In this document: positions 22,188 through 34,199 of the stretch, in pieces
Numbering within the stretch: the first letter of the stretch is position 1
Layout: the number at the start of each line of letters is the position of its first letter
DNA from: Orobanche coerulescens
Taxonomy: Eukaryota > Streptophyta > Magnoliopsida > Lamiales > Orobanchaceae
Direction: 5' to 3'
Length of the DNA: 64,000 bases
NCBI GenBank assembly: GCA_033398695.1
Contig: CM065802.1
Span: 142,028,096-142,092,095, forward strand
Program-made: the position numbers and the translations under genes
The notes under the pieces: generated by a model
The model's input: only the letters and a program-made list of their open reading frames with translations
Told to the model about the DNA's origin: nothing
The model's database searches: none

Positions 22188-24877
22188 TGTTAGGGTTGTA
22201 TACATCAAAGCATACTTTATGCTTGTATTACCTAATTTCCCGATCATTATCTATGAGAACATTTAATTCATTTATCCCATGTTTTGCATATTTATTCACG
22301 CTATGGTTATGCAAATGTAGTCTAAATTACTTTAGATTGTAGATAATGTGGTGTGTCGTGTCACACGGAAGATCACATTATCGGTTCCTTATATGAGAAT
22401 ATTTAGTTCACAACCTATATAACATTAGACCGTTATGTGAGAGGTGGTAGTATATGCTTGAGATTGGTTGATCTTGACCATTAGCATATATTAGCGTATT
22501 CGCTATATGTTGAACATGATCGAGGTGAGATAGATTCTTCTGTACTGACTATAAGAAGAACGTACATCTCAGACAATTATTATTTCTTAATTCTTGTGAT
22601 TAATATTTAACTATATATATTTAATATTTATTGCTTTGATTTATCATGGTTGAGAGCCACAATGATTGACTCAATACGCTCGATATTTTGGGCAACATTA
22701 TTATTTATATGATAATTAATATTATAGCTAAAAATCGTGTCCCGATCAGTCGGGTTGATCATGTCCCTTGAGACACTCGAAAGGATTATTATATTAAACC
22801 CTGCAGGTGGAATTAATTTTCCGATATAATAATAAAGGTCGAGTGGTATACTCATGTATAATATATTAATTAATTAAAAGTTTTCAGTAGCTTAAATTAA
22901 TTAATGGACATGAAATATCTTAAACACGGGAAATAATTAATTCGAAAATGAGCCCAATTTCGTAATTTGGGATTTTTGGTAGGAAGTGCAATATCAACCT
23001 GTTGGCCACTAAGTGTACTGGATACAGCTTGGAAGGTGTTTTAAACAACAAGTTGTACTGATTTTAAATCTGAATGCGTAGCGGAAGTCTTAAATATTAA
23101 GTTGCTGTGGATACAGCAACTTGATGTGCAGTGTATACTTAAATAATCACAGTTAAATGAAACAGTAAAAGCTTAAGGTAAATAACACAGTATTTAAAGT
23201 GGTTCGAGGTAAATCCCTCTACGTCCACTGGTCCTCCACACATGAGTAAAAGTTTATTATAATTACTGTGTACACAACTACGTAATTATAACAACACACA
23301 ATCAATATATCGTTCACACAGATTGATATAAAGATCTTAGCTTCAACCGTTCACACAGATTGGTTTGAGATAATGCTTTGACTGACTTCTTCACACACAG
23401 TTTTGAAGCTTCGTCTTCTTCGATGCAAATCCTTCACACACAGTTTGGGAGAAGCAAAGATTACTCGGTCCACACAGGGCTGATCTGGGTTTGTTCAGGG
23501 ATAGAACAATATATGAACAACAACTTTGACTTTCTGAGCTTCTAGCTGATGATGTGTTGTTCACTGTTTGAGCATTGTATATCTCTTAGATCTGAATAGC
23601 AGTGAGCTTTGGAGATATATTTTGCTCTGAATATTTCTTTGTAAGCTTGATCGTTTGTAAATCGTTCAGAAGATTAATCGTTCAGTAGTCTACGATCTTC
23701 AAACTCTAGAGATATATATAGTCTCTAAAATAAATTCGTTGAGCAAGATTCCGTTCCAACGGGATGAAAAACACGATCCGGATTTTGCGGTATTTGAAGA
23801 TCTATTGACTTACAGTATTTAAATACTTTATCTTTTTAGTATTTAAATACTTCTTTATCAACGGGACTTGACTTCTAGTGGGAACTGAAGATTACTTCTT
23901 TGTGCTGTTGAGAGCTGTATGGAAGATCACTGAATTGACAATTCGAGACAGCTTCCATACTTAGTCTTTATAAGACTTCTTTGTTGTACTGAAAGATTCC
24001 ACTGTATGCTGGAACTACGATAGGTCTTCGACAGAACTTGACACTTCAGCTTTTCGATACAGTTTCCTTACTGTATTGAGGATTGGCATATTGTCAAAAC
24101 ATATTATCTCCACTATTCGATACAGGGTTTGTTTTGCTGTTTCGATACCGGGTATTGTTATCCCAACAATTTCGATACAGGGTATTTTGTTATCCCAACA
24201 CAACCTTTTAGTGGACTAAGTTGATATTAATAGAGTCTTAATATTAGGAAGAGTCCTAATATTGGAAAGAAGATATCTATTGGGAGTCTTTACCATATCC
24301 TGCTAAAGGTCCCTAGAGTAGCTCAAAGCACCTATAAATAGGATATGAGTGTTGGCCGATTTTCACACCTTTATTGTCCAAGAAAAATATATTTTTGTGT
24401 ATGTGTTTAATTGTGGATCTTGACTTGTGTCTTGGATTCCACAATTTAGTTAACACAATATTTTTCTAAAAATACCAAAATATTCAAGAAAAATAGAGAG
24501 AACAAAAATCGTGAGTTTCTTGAGAAGAAAATTCGGCCGACCCCATTGCAGTCCAAGTTTAGTCCGGTAGATTGTTGCCCACACGACATCCGGAGATAGG
24601 CGGGATATACTCTAGAAGATCTTGAGGTAGAAATACAAGAAGATCAGAGAGGAGTACGAAGATTAGATAAATCAACCAAAAGGGATCTTCTAACACTTCG
24701 ATTCAAAGGTATAAATTACCGACTCCCATGCGTAAATATATGTATTTAGTTATTTATTAATCTGTTTAATTAATTAATTGACAAGCCTAAATAGATCTGG
24801 TTTTTATGTTGGTTAGTTTATAAAACCGTTTATAAAATATTTTCACCAACTAGCTTCTGCTGCGTTTTATTCCAACA
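22188..24877 (+). repeat. Element K 5' LTR (interrupted by solo LTR L)
   Basis: TGTTAGGGTTG...TTATTCCAACA, immediately followed by the primer site. About 1.48 kb once the 1.2-kb insertion at 23000-24200 and its TSD are removed. TATA box CCTATAAATAGG at about 24331-24342. Confidence 0.82.
23000..24200. mobile_element. Solo LTR 'L' (copia-like) in the LTR of element K
   Basis: A 1,201-bp TGTTGGCCAC...TATCCCAACA unit flanked by exact 5-bp direct repeats CAACC (22995-22999 and 24201-24205). No coding sequence, primer site or second LTR, so it is a solo LTR left by LTR-LTR recombination. Repeated TTCACACAGATTG/TTCACACACAGTTT motifs occur between 23310 and 23475. Confidence 0.82.
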
Positions 24878-24879
24878 AT

Positions 24880-24892
24880 TGGTATCGGAGCC
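24880..24892 (+). other. Primer-binding site of element K
   Basis: TGGTATCGGAGCC, two bases after the LTR end; complementary to initiator Met tRNA 3' end with one mismatch. Confidence 0.85.
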
Positions 24893-26113
24893 GGTCTTTA
24901 GGTTTTGTTTAATTTAATTAATTTGGTGATTAATATGCTAGCAATTAAATAATCATATAGTATGATTTTGGAATATTTTGCTAGAATTTGTCTTGCAGGA
25001 GAATATGATCCAATTATCATGGCTATGTGATGTTTTTTTTATTTACGCGTTTTTGGTAATTTGGCTCGGTTTTTGTGGCATGTATAAGTTTTTCCCGTGA
25101 GAAAATCCACGGGTAGAATACGATTTATTTTTCTTGTAATTTGCTGTAAATTCGATGTATTTTATTTCGAATAAAATTGTAATCGAATTGGAATACACAA
25201 AGTACGAAAGAGAAAGAAGTCCAGCGCGAAGAGGAGTCCCGATCGGACGAACCGACCGAGAAACGGCAGTGGCGATCGGGACTCGGCAGCGGTATCTCGG
25301 CCAGCCCCAGGCTGCTGCGCTCGGCGGCGATGGTTCGGCAATCGGGCGTGAGTCGGGCGATTCGGCGGCAGGTCGGGCGTGGCGTGAGTCGGGCGTGTGG
25401 CGGATCAAGTTGTCCGGATTCGGGTCGTTCGATTCATTTTTCCGCGAGATGCTTGAAGCAGTGGGGGCAAACGAGCCGAAGATTTTCTCGTTATTCAAAA
25501 CGAGGAATAAAAGCCATGATAATAGGATTTAATTATCCAATTTTTTATTTATTTTGTTAGTTTTTATTGTTTTGATGTATGGCATGTATAGATGTATGCG
25601 TGATATGTTTCCTTGCATGTTAGGACGAGAAAATTAAAAACCTTATTTTTCAAAACAACTAAGTGATTTTAAATTGATTTTTCAAAATCAAATTGCCCTC
25701 CATAATTGGTTTAAATTATGAAATAATTAGCATGCGCGTTGACATTAGAGTCTTCCTCCACATCGGATGTGCTAATTATTGGCTCACTAGTTTTTAAACT
25801 TCAAATTTGATAACAAAAAGGTGAATATTATTTTTTATGATAGAACCTCTCCACCTGTAGGACTATTATCATTAAATGATATTATAAGGTTTGTTAAATT
25901 ATGGTGTTTACTTAGGTGTATTGGCTAGATAGTAAAATTAAAGACGTTAAAATCTACTTGAAAATGTACGTGTAAACGTCCACACTATCGTGGCTTGCAT
26001 GTGTGGTTTTTCAAGTTGTTGTTGATTGCATATATATATATTGTGTTTTAAGGTTTTTCAATATATTTTGCGTCGAATTATGTGATGGATAGTGTTTTTA
26101 ATTTTATTCTCAG
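24893..26113 (+). other. Leader of element K with a GC-rich island
   Basis: 1.2-kb untranslated leader between primer site and gag. Most is AT-rich, but about 25215-25455 is strongly GC-rich with repeated GTCGGGCG/GATCGGGACTCGGC motifs and opens unrelated frames of 125-150 codons on both strands; I see no domain in them. It could be captured sequence or a structured packaging region. Confidence 0.5.
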
Positions 26114-26933
26114 ATGTCTTTCAATCCACTAACTGTTATTCTCAAAGAAAACAAACTTGATGGCACTAACTTTGCCGACTGGAAAAGAAATCTTGATATT
26201 GTCTTGACCGCCGAGGGGCATAAATTTGTTTTAACTGAGGAGAGCCCTTTGGAACCAGAAACGGATGCCACTCTGAAGAGTTGGCTGAATTCCCAAAATG
26301 GAAAAAGTCTGATGAGATGGCTCGCTGTTACATTTTGGCTTCACTGACAAATGTATTGCAACATCAGCATGAGACGATGGGCTCGGCGGCAGAAATGATG
26401 AAAAATCTTACTGAGATGTCTGGTCATCAGAACAGGGCGGCTAGGCAAAATGAAATGAGAGTTTTGATGACAATCCAAATGTCTGAAGGGACCCCAGCAA
26501 GGGATCACATTCTTAAAATGATGTCTCATTTTAACGAACTGAGTATACTGGGGGCCACTATCGATGCCGAGTCGCATGTCGATATTATCTTGGGCAGCTT
26601 ACCAAGAAGCTTTGAGCAGTTCCGCCTCAACTACAATATGAATCGTAGGACTTACACATTGGCGGAACTTCTGACAGAGCTTCAGTCTGCCGAAGGTCTC
26701 TTCAAACAAGGTTATTATCAAATTCTTGCGGCAACCGGTGCTATTTCTTCAAAACCCAAATAGGGAAAGAAGAAAAAGCAGGTTGGCCAGAAGAAAGTGG
26801 CAACCTTCAAAGCTAAGGGCAAGAATCCTTAGTCAAAGGCTCCTCAGTCCAAGGTGAACAAAAAGCCTAAGGGCAAGTGCTTCAATTGCGGTCTGAAAGG
26901 GCATTTCAAGAGTGACTGCCCTAAGAAAGGTAC
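26114..26933 (+). pseudogene. Element K gag (copia type), with a frameshift and stops
   Basis: Starts MSFNPLTVILKENKLDGT with the copia gag motif NFADWKRNLDIVLTAEGHKF. A frameshift near 26281-26340 moves the frame, which then continues to a TAG at 26761; a further TAG lies at about 26830. The CCHC knuckle CFNCGLKGHFKSDC is at about 26878-26922. Gag would form the particle and bind RNA. The motif type recalls Tork/TNT1-like copia elements. Confidence 0.85.
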
Positions 26934-28245
26934 GTCTCATGCACTAGTAGTCAAAATATATCTGGCTGCCTGTTCTATCACTTCGTGGATAGTGGATTCG
27001 GGCTCCACTGATCATGTTTGTTATGACTCGCAGGGGTTCCAAGTAACCAAGGTACTTAGTGCGGATGAGATTACAATAAGCTGGGGCAACTATTCCAGGC
27101 TGAAGGCTGTTGCAGTGGGAGTGGTGCAATTAAAAGTTGATGATAGGATTTTAGTTCTAAATAATGTATTATTGGTACCCAATTTTAGAATGAATTTAAT
27201 TTCAGTTTCTAAATTGCGTCGTGATGGATATTCAGTTTCTTTTGAAGATAATGCAATTATTAAAAGAAATGGTGAATATGTTTGCGGGAGTACTTATAAT
27301 GAAGAACTTTATATCATTAATGTTGCACCAGCTCCCATAATTATAAATTGCTTAATTCTTTGACTAATCCTAATAAAAGAAAAGAACCTTCGAGCATAAA
27401 TCAAACATATTTGTGGCATTTACGATTGAGTCATATTAACCTTAGAAGGATTCAAATATTGATGAGCGATATCCCATTGGATTCGCTCCAAGTTGAGTCA
27501 TTTCCAACCTGCGAATCCTGTCTAGAAGGTAAAATGACTAAAAGGGATTTCCAAAGTAAAGGAAATCTGCACAAAATGTATTGGAATTAGTACACACCGA
27601 TGTATGTGGTCCAATGAACATCCAGGCTAAGGGTGGTTTCGAATACTTCATCACATTTATAGATGATTATTCGAGATATGGATACATCTATTTGATACGA
27701 TGTAAGTCTGAATCTTTTGATAAGTTCAAAGAATTCAAGGCTAAAATAGAGAAGCGTCATAGACAGAGTATCAAGTCACTGCGATCTGATCGTGGTGGCG
27801 AGTATCTTAGTCGAGAGTTTCTAGATTTCTTGGCACATGAGGAGATTACTTCCCAGCTCACCGCGCCTGGTACACCACAACAAAATGGTGTTGCTGAATG
27901 AAGGAATCATGCTTTATTAGAAATAGTTAGGTCAATGATGAGTTATTCTGATTTGACTATTTCGTTTTGGGGATACGCATTGGAAACAACGGCATATATT
28001 CTAAACTTCGTACCTTCGAAATTAGTTCCAAAAACACCCCAGAACTGTGGAATGGGCGCAAGCCCAGTCTAGAACATGTTCGGATTTGGGGTTCACCAGC
28101 ACACGTGCTGAATAAGGAATCTGATAAGTTAGCATCTCGTACAGAAGTACGAGGGTTTGTAGGATTCCGAAGGGAACGAAGGGTGGCCTATTCTACAGTC
28201 CTAAAGACCAGACGGTCATTGTTAGCACCAATGCCCGGTTCTTAG
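26934..28245 (+). pseudogene. Element K protease and integrase
   Basis: The protease site WIVDSGSTDHVC is at about 26983. It is followed by a long hydrophobic strand region, the GAG-pre-integrase zinc finger (HLRLSHINLRRI...CESCLEGK, about 27415-27530), and the integrase core with all three acidic residues visible: HTDVCGP, LRSDRGGEY and QQNGVAE. A frameshift lies near 27355-27360, another near 27585, and a stop follows immediately after the last catalytic Glu at about 27899. Downstream, 27967-28245 shows the diverged integrase C-terminal part. Not functional as read. Confidence 0.87.
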
Positions 28246-28247
28246 AG

Positions 28248-29012
28248 GAGGAGTATATAATAAGCCACAAGCCTAGGAGTGAGATCATTCTAGAAGAACT
28301 TAGGGGTGAGATTTTGACAATACCAATTATACAAACACCTAGTGAACCACGTATCGACACTATTGTGGATACGCAAACCAAGGACACGCCTCATCATAGT
28401 GGGAGGGTTGTTCGTCAACCTGAACATTTTATCGGCGTGAGAGCGTCTTCGGACTACTCCCCTGACCAGGATGAAACAGATTCATGTACGTATAAGCAGG
28501 CAGTTGAAGACAAGGATGCTGAATCCTAGCAAACAGCAATGGAATCCGAAACAGAATCTATGGATTCTAATCAAGTGTGGGAGATAGTAGAGCTACTCGA
28601 TGGGGTAAAACCCATTGGAAGTAAGTGGGTCTACAAGCATAAGAGAGGATCGAAAGGGAAGGTTGAAACCTTCAAAGCAAGGCTTTTTGCGAAAGGTTAC
28701 ACACAGAAGGAGGGCATCGACTAGGATGAGACCTTCTCGCCAGTAGCCATGCTTAAATCGATCCGGATTCTCTTAGCTATAGCTGCGCATTTGGATATGG
28801 AGATTTGGCAGATGGATGTCAAGACTTCATTCTTGAACGGGAGTCTTGATAAGAAAATCTATATGCGCCAACCTGAGGGATTCATTGCTGAAGGAGAGGA
28901 GCACTTAGTGTGCAAGCTTAAAAGAGCCATTTATGGTCTCAAGCAAGCATCAAGGTCTTGGAACATGTGATTTGATGAGGTCATTCAATTGTATGGTTTT
29001 GAACAGTGTCCT
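28248..29012 (+). pseudogene. Element K reverse transcriptase, 5' part only
   Basis: A linker with the SGRVVRQPEHFIG motif (28400-28440), then the copia RT start (WEIVELLDGVKPIGSKWVYK, FKARLFAKGYTQKEGID), a stop at 28723, the MDVKTSFLNGSLDKKIYMRQPEGF motif in two parts (MDVKTSFLNG, then YMRQPEGF), and a stop after SRSWNM at 28968. The second half of RT and RNase H are missing; sequence changes to element J at about 29012. Confidence 0.86.
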
Positions 29013-29718
29013 TAAGCATTAGTCTGAATCGTCAGCTCCGACTATCCGTCAGTCTGAGGATGGTAGGATGCATTGAGTCTCAATTCAGTCCCCAAAGCCC
29101 GATGAACAGCCTTCCAAAAATGCGATACAAACCGGCCATCTCGATCATAAATAATACTTTTAGGAGTCCCATGCAACCTCACGATCTCTGCAATGAACAA
29201 CCATGCTAGCCTCTCCGGTCCCCAAGTACCCTTAATACCCACAAAATGAGCAGACTTGGTTAGTCAATCGAGAATGACACAAATCATGTTCATTCAAGTC
29301 CGAGTCCTAGGCATACTAGTATTGAAATCCATCTAAATATCCTCCCACTTCCACTCCGGAATAGGAATTGGTCGCAATAACTCTGCGGGTCGCTGATGCT
29401 CGATCTTAACCTACTGATAGGTCAAACATTTTGACACAACTCGCTAACGTCCGTCTTCAAATTGCTCCACTAGTAGTTACTCCTTACATCCTTGTACATT
29501 TTGCTCGTACCAGGATGTATGGAATAAGGCATAGTATGAGCTTCTCTCGATATTTTATGTCTCAACTCGTCATCACACGGTGCACACAATCTGCCTAGAA
29601 ACCTCAGAATTCCATCATCCTGAACCACAAACCTAGGAGCTTTCCCTTTCTTCACATCCTCCCTCAACTGGACTAAAAATGGATCATCATACTGTCTCGC
29701 CTTGATATCATCAACCAA
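29013..29718 (-). pseudogene. Element J integrase, truncated
   Basis: The zinc-finger region (HPGTSKMYKDVRSNY) lies at 29470-29718, and the catalytic core piece [20 protein letters not shown] (about 29100-29160) ends at HPQTDG with a stop replacing the next residue. Only about ten more codons are recognisable before the breakpoint at about 29013, so the third catalytic Glu region is damaged and the C-terminal domain is gone. Confidence 0.83.
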
Positions 29719-29759
29719 AGACGAAGTGATTTCTAACGCACATAATTGACCCCGAACTC

Positions 29760-30180
29760 TATGAACCCAAACTTCGATATTCTAACAAATCAAATACCGC
29801 TGGATCCTGCTTTGAGGCGTAAGTACCTCTAACATCTGTAGCAGCATTGGCTTACGACTCAACACATCTGCCACTACATAGGCGTTGCCCGGATGATAAA
29901 GAATCTTGAGGTCGTAATCTTTAATTAACTCTAACCACCTACGCTGTCTCATGTTCAACTGCTTCTGATTGAAGATATACTTCAGACTCTTGTGATCCGT
30001 GTAAATCTTACACGACGACCCATATAGATAATGCCTCCAAATTTTTAGAACGAAAATAACCGCAGTTAACTCCAAATCATGTGTAGGTTAAGTTGCTTCA
30101 TGAGGAAGAGACGCATAAGCAATAACCCTATCTCTCTGCATCAAAACACATCCGAGTATGAGGCTCAAAGCATCACTATA
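29760..30180 (-). pseudogene. Element J RNase H
   Basis: Frame 29782-30075 has [20 protein letters not shown], the [18 protein letters not shown] motif and ends [14 protein letters not shown], where the usual A-D-A-L-S-R is A-D-V-L-S-R. The first catalytic Asp region lies around 30100-30180 in a different frame. Confidence 0.83.
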
Positions 30181-31040
30181 AACCACAAATCCTCGTTCTC
30201 TTAGGCAAAGCTAAAATTGGTGCAGTAGTCAACCGTCTCTTCAACTCATCAAAACTATCCTGCCTATCTACGTTCCAATCGAACTTCTGAGTTTTCTGAA
30301 GTAACTGAGTGAGTGGCCGAGCGATCTTGAAAAATCCTTCAACGAACCTACGATAATAGCCCTCAAGTCCTAGGAAACTCCTCACTTCTTTCACATTCTT
30401 AGGCGGTTCCCATGCCAGTACCGCCTCTATCTTCTGTGGATCAACCCGAACTCCCTCTGCTAATATCACATGCCCGAGGAATGTTACTTCCTTGAGCAAA
30501 AACTCACATTTAGAAAACTTCGCATATAACTGCTCAACTCGCAAAATATCGAACATAATACGAAGATGTATAATGTGCTCCTCCTGACTCCGGGAATAGA
30601 TAAGAATGTTGCCGATAAAGACAACTACAAATTTGTCCAGATACTCGATAAAATCATTGTTCATCAACTGCATGAACACTTATGGGGCATTGGTTAGCCC
30701 GAAAGGCATAACCACAAACTCGTAATGGCCATATCTCGTTCGAAAGGCATCTTTCGGTATGTCTCTATCCCGAATCCTTAACTGATAATAACCCGATCGA
30801 AAATTAATATCGAGAAGACTGTCGCTCCCTGAAGCTAATCAAACAAGTCGTCAATATGGGGCATAGGGTATTTGTTTTTGATGGTCAACTTGTTTAATTC
30901 TGGGCAGTCGATGCATAAACAAAGCGATCCATATTTCTTCTTAACAAAAAGAACAGGCGCACCCCAAGGTGACGCACTCGGTCGAATATACCATTTATCT
31001 AGCAATTCCCACAACTGTTTCTTCAACTCCAACATCTCCG
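30176..31040 (-). pseudogene. Element J reverse transcriptase with altered active site
   Basis: RT entry ([17 protein letters not shown] and [11 protein letters not shown]) is at 30835-31035. The frame 30176-30679 carries the thumb/connection region ([19 protein letters not shown]). At the catalytic motif the sequence reads [10 protein letters not shown], where [10 protein letters not shown] is the family norm; both metal-binding Asp residues are replaced. About 150 bases between these frames are in other frames with stops. Catalytically dead. Confidence 0.85.
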
Positions 31041-31800
31041 ACGGTACCGTGCTCGAGAAATAAGAGACGCATTTGGCTCTAGATCAATAGGAAACTCAAC
31101 TTCTCGCTGCGGTGGTAATGCCGGCAAATCATCTGGAAATACGTCAGGATACTCGTTAACAACTGAAATTGATGACATGTCAACTCCATCATTTTCTGTC
31201 TTCAAAGCGTAACACCAATAGCCTATGCAACCCTGGTTTAGAAGTTTCATCGCCTTCAAGGCACTGATCACATTCCCTGATCTACCCGACTTACAACCCA
31301 CATGAGTATGCTCAGTTCCATTATCTGCCACTATGGAGATAGTACGAGTCCGATAGTCCATGATAGCACCGTGATGATCCAGCCAATCGTCTACGAGGAT
31401 CAAATCCTCACCCTTTAAGTCTACAACAATGAGGTCCAAGGGCCAATCTCGGTTCCCAATCCTCACTCGGCAATCTCTAACTTCCCGGTTCCCAACCATA
31501 CGATTCCCACTAGGCATACCCAATACGAACGGCTCACATGCAAACAAGCAGTCAATACCGATACGGCATACACAATCCGAAGTAAGATTGAGTAGCCCCC
31601 GAATCAAAAAGCACTGAAACTGGATGAGAAAGGATCTGAGTGGTACCTGATGCCCCTGGAGCATCTGTCTCCTCCGTGCATCTCATCTGATATAACCGGG
31701 GGTGTACTGAGCTCGAACTCGATACTGTACGGCGATCTGGCTGACCCCGACCCCTACCACGGCCCAAACTTTGAGGGACCTGAGTTACTGGAGTCTTTTG
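31041..31800 (-). pseudogene. Element J protease and linker
   Basis: The active site LFDSGATQSYFG is in the frame 31552-31767. The frame 31023-31664 continues with the LILVDDWLDHHGAIMDYRTR flap region and the Gly-poor linker into RT ([19 protein letters not shown]). One frameshift near 31600 separates them. Confidence 0.83.
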
Positions 31801-31839
31801 ATAAACACTATGCTATTTCTAAACGACAGTGGTAGTCGG

Positions 31840-32960
31840 AGATCTGGCGGCCCTGGTAGCCCTCTCGTAATGAATTGCTCGATGCCCGGTCTACCCGCAA
31901 GTAAACCAATTAACTAACGGAAATGGACAATCATTCACCAAATGCTCGTACTGATTGCAGTTAAAACAAACTATGCCACCAGGTGTAGTGGACTGGACTG
32001 AGCGGTTACTCCAGGACCCTACATCCTGGTGAAACGGCTTCTTCACAGATACTGGAGCAGACTGTAACCTCGAAAACTGACCACCCTTATTGGCTGAGAA
32101 ACTGCCAGTAGTCTTCTGTTTCTTAGCCTCGAAACCTGACTTTGACTCCGGTACTGCCATCTCAATCGCTAGAGCGCGATCCTGGTATTCCTTCAATGTG
32201 GCACACATGAGTGGTGCCATGCTCTGCCTGATATGAGGCTGCATGCGCATATTAAAGTAGCGAATCTTATCAGCCTCGGTCCTCACTTGCTCTTTCACGT
32301 ATCCCAACTTCTGGTTATAAGTGATGATGCCCTGAGAGATCGGTACATCCTGAGGCGTAGTAGTAAAGAACTCCATGATCCTACGCCCCCAAACCAGTGG
32401 TGGGCAGTATTCCGCTTCCATAGCAGTCTTAAACTCCTCCCAGGTGGCTAAACGGTCCATGGGCATCACAGCCTCCCACCACTCCACAACTTCCTTATCT
32501 AGGAGGTACTGAGCAATAGGTACCCTCCCGTCGTCAGGACAAGCTACAACATCAAATGTCCTTCCCAACTGAAAAAGCCAATTCTCCCAACCTAGGGAGT
32601 CAGTAGAGCCAGCGAAATGAGGGGGTGCATCTTAGTCACTTTCTGAAGCCATTTACTAGCTTCGTCTTCTGGAGTCGGGGGCGGACTCTGATGCCACCTT
32701 GAGCAATCTGAGCTAACTGAGCTACTAACTGCTGAAGTATAGCAGTAGTTCTTGGGTCGGCGTTATTACCCGACGGTTGGTCCTAACTGAATGATAAGTC
32801 TTGTTGCCCGTCAGAACTCATGGGCAGAGTATTCGGCACTGAATGAGGGTCCGAATCAGCAGATGACTGAGAAAGCGGAACTTTCTCATTATTAGCACCA
32901 CAATCATGACCTCGGTCGTCCCCTAGCTGGTCTACCACGACCTCTCAACATACTGAAGAA
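31840..32960 (-). pseudogene. Element J gag
   Basis: The frame 31891-32568 contains the retrotransposon gag domain (VVEWWEAVMPMDRLATWEEF...EAEYCPP) and a CCHC knuckle CFNCNQYEHLVNDC. The N-terminal part (32569-32960) is readable only in broken frames. No intact start. Confidence 0.82.
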
Positions 32961-33191
32961 TAAGAGTAGAATAAATAAGATCAGCACAACTCAAAATTTC
33001 AAAGTTGGTATCCCAACTCTCAATTCCAACTCACGTAAAAGAAATAACACAGAAACGTAATAATTGAGGAGACTTACAGCCAAGGGTCACATGAAGAGAT
33101 GGTAGCACGACGATATTGGGCTCAACAAATGAATTTTACGACACAACTGACAGACCCAATTTAACCGGCAACCTAAGTATTCACAATCGAA

Positions 33192-33204
33192 GGCTCTGAT
33201 ACCA
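33192..33204 (-). other. Primer-binding site of element J
   Basis: Minus strand TGGTATCAGAGCC, a perfect match to the usual initiator-Met primer site, four bases from the LTR. Confidence 0.9.
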
Positions 33205-33208
33205 TAAA

Positions 33209-33609
33209 TGTAACACCCCAAATTTCATAAGGGACATTACACGCCGTAGAATCTTCAACAAGGTTTATCAGGCCAGCACATGACACGTAATTCACAATCT
33301 TTATCCCATTAAGAGATTAATATTAAGAAATAAGGCTGTGGCCTCAGCCAAAATATTTTAGTTCATTTATAGAAAGCATAAAGTAAAATGAGTTCATTGC
33401 CCACGCAGGGGACTTTTCAACTTCCTCAAAATAATAGTAAGTTTGCTCGACTACTACAACAATCCACGTAAACTTAAAACAACATAATAAACATAGACTC
33501 GAGCCTTATCATCATGCTTGATCATACTTTGCATGCGGTTCCCATGCTGGCTCCTCAGCTCGCCCGATACTTGAAATGCATGAAACGCATTTCCCCCACT
33601 TAAGGGGAG
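33209..33609 (-). repeat. Element J 5' LTR, proximal part
   Basis: Begins (plus-strand view) TGTAACACCCC next to the primer site. It is interrupted by solo LTR H at 33610; the continuation after H starts with the repeated GGGAG at 35469. Its distal end could not be fixed. Confidence 0.75.
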
Positions 33610-34168
33610 TGTTGGGATTCCGGATACAAAAACGAATATGCAGCGGAATAATAATACACAATAAAGAATCCCAAACTAGATCAATCAAGTAACGTATATA
33701 TGAAAAAACAACGAAGATAAAAGGATCAATGTCCCATACTTTTGAAGCCTTTGATAATATCTCCGTATGTTGATGATGATCACGAACCCGGATACGAGCA
33801 CGAAATCCCTTCGTTGCAAACACCGAAAGCCCGATGTCTCTACTTCACATGCGTCGGAACTTGACCAAAAAAATATACAAGACTCCGTTCTATGAAGAAC
33901 ACGGCTAGGAAGTGTCGTAGGAATTTTTCTCTCTTATTTTTCTTACTTGTTTTTCACTTCTAAAATGATGAACAAGTGGAAAATAAATTCTCCCTCCTCT
34001 CAATGATGGTTCGGCCGTAGCATGCTTAGTGGTGGTGGTGAGATGTGTTTTGTTATATAATGTGATTAAGTGATCCCACCATATCAAGTGATATTTGGCA
34101 CCATGTGTTGACATATCATGGTGGGAATTATTTATCACAAAACAGCAAAATAAAAACTACCAAGTAAC

Positions 34169-34199
<31 letters not shown>

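Larger units (their letters stand above)
22188..29012 (+). mobile_element. Element K: truncated Ty1/copia retrotransposon
   Basis: 5' LTR, tRNA-iMet primer site, a 1.2-kb leader, then gag, protease, integrase and the first part of RT in copia order (integrase before RT). The coding sequence has several stops and shifts. It ends abruptly in RT at about 29012, before the catalytic YVDD-type motif, where inverted gypsy sequence (element J) begins; there is no 3' LTR. Confidence 0.9.
29013..33609 (-). mobile_element. Element J: truncated, inverted Ty3/gypsy retrotransposon
   Basis: Minus-oriented gag, protease, RT, RNase H and integrase in gypsy order, with a perfect tRNA-iMet primer site and an LTR from 33209. 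It is truncated in the integrase core at about 29013 by the junction with element K, so the integrase C-terminus and 3' LTR are missing. The reading frames are in fewer pieces than in element A, but active sites carry substitutions. Confidence 0.88.

Noticed and set aside
25043..25532. 151-codon minus and 125-codon plus frames in the leader of element K
   Set aside because: Both arise from the same GC-rich island and mirror each other; no domain or start context.
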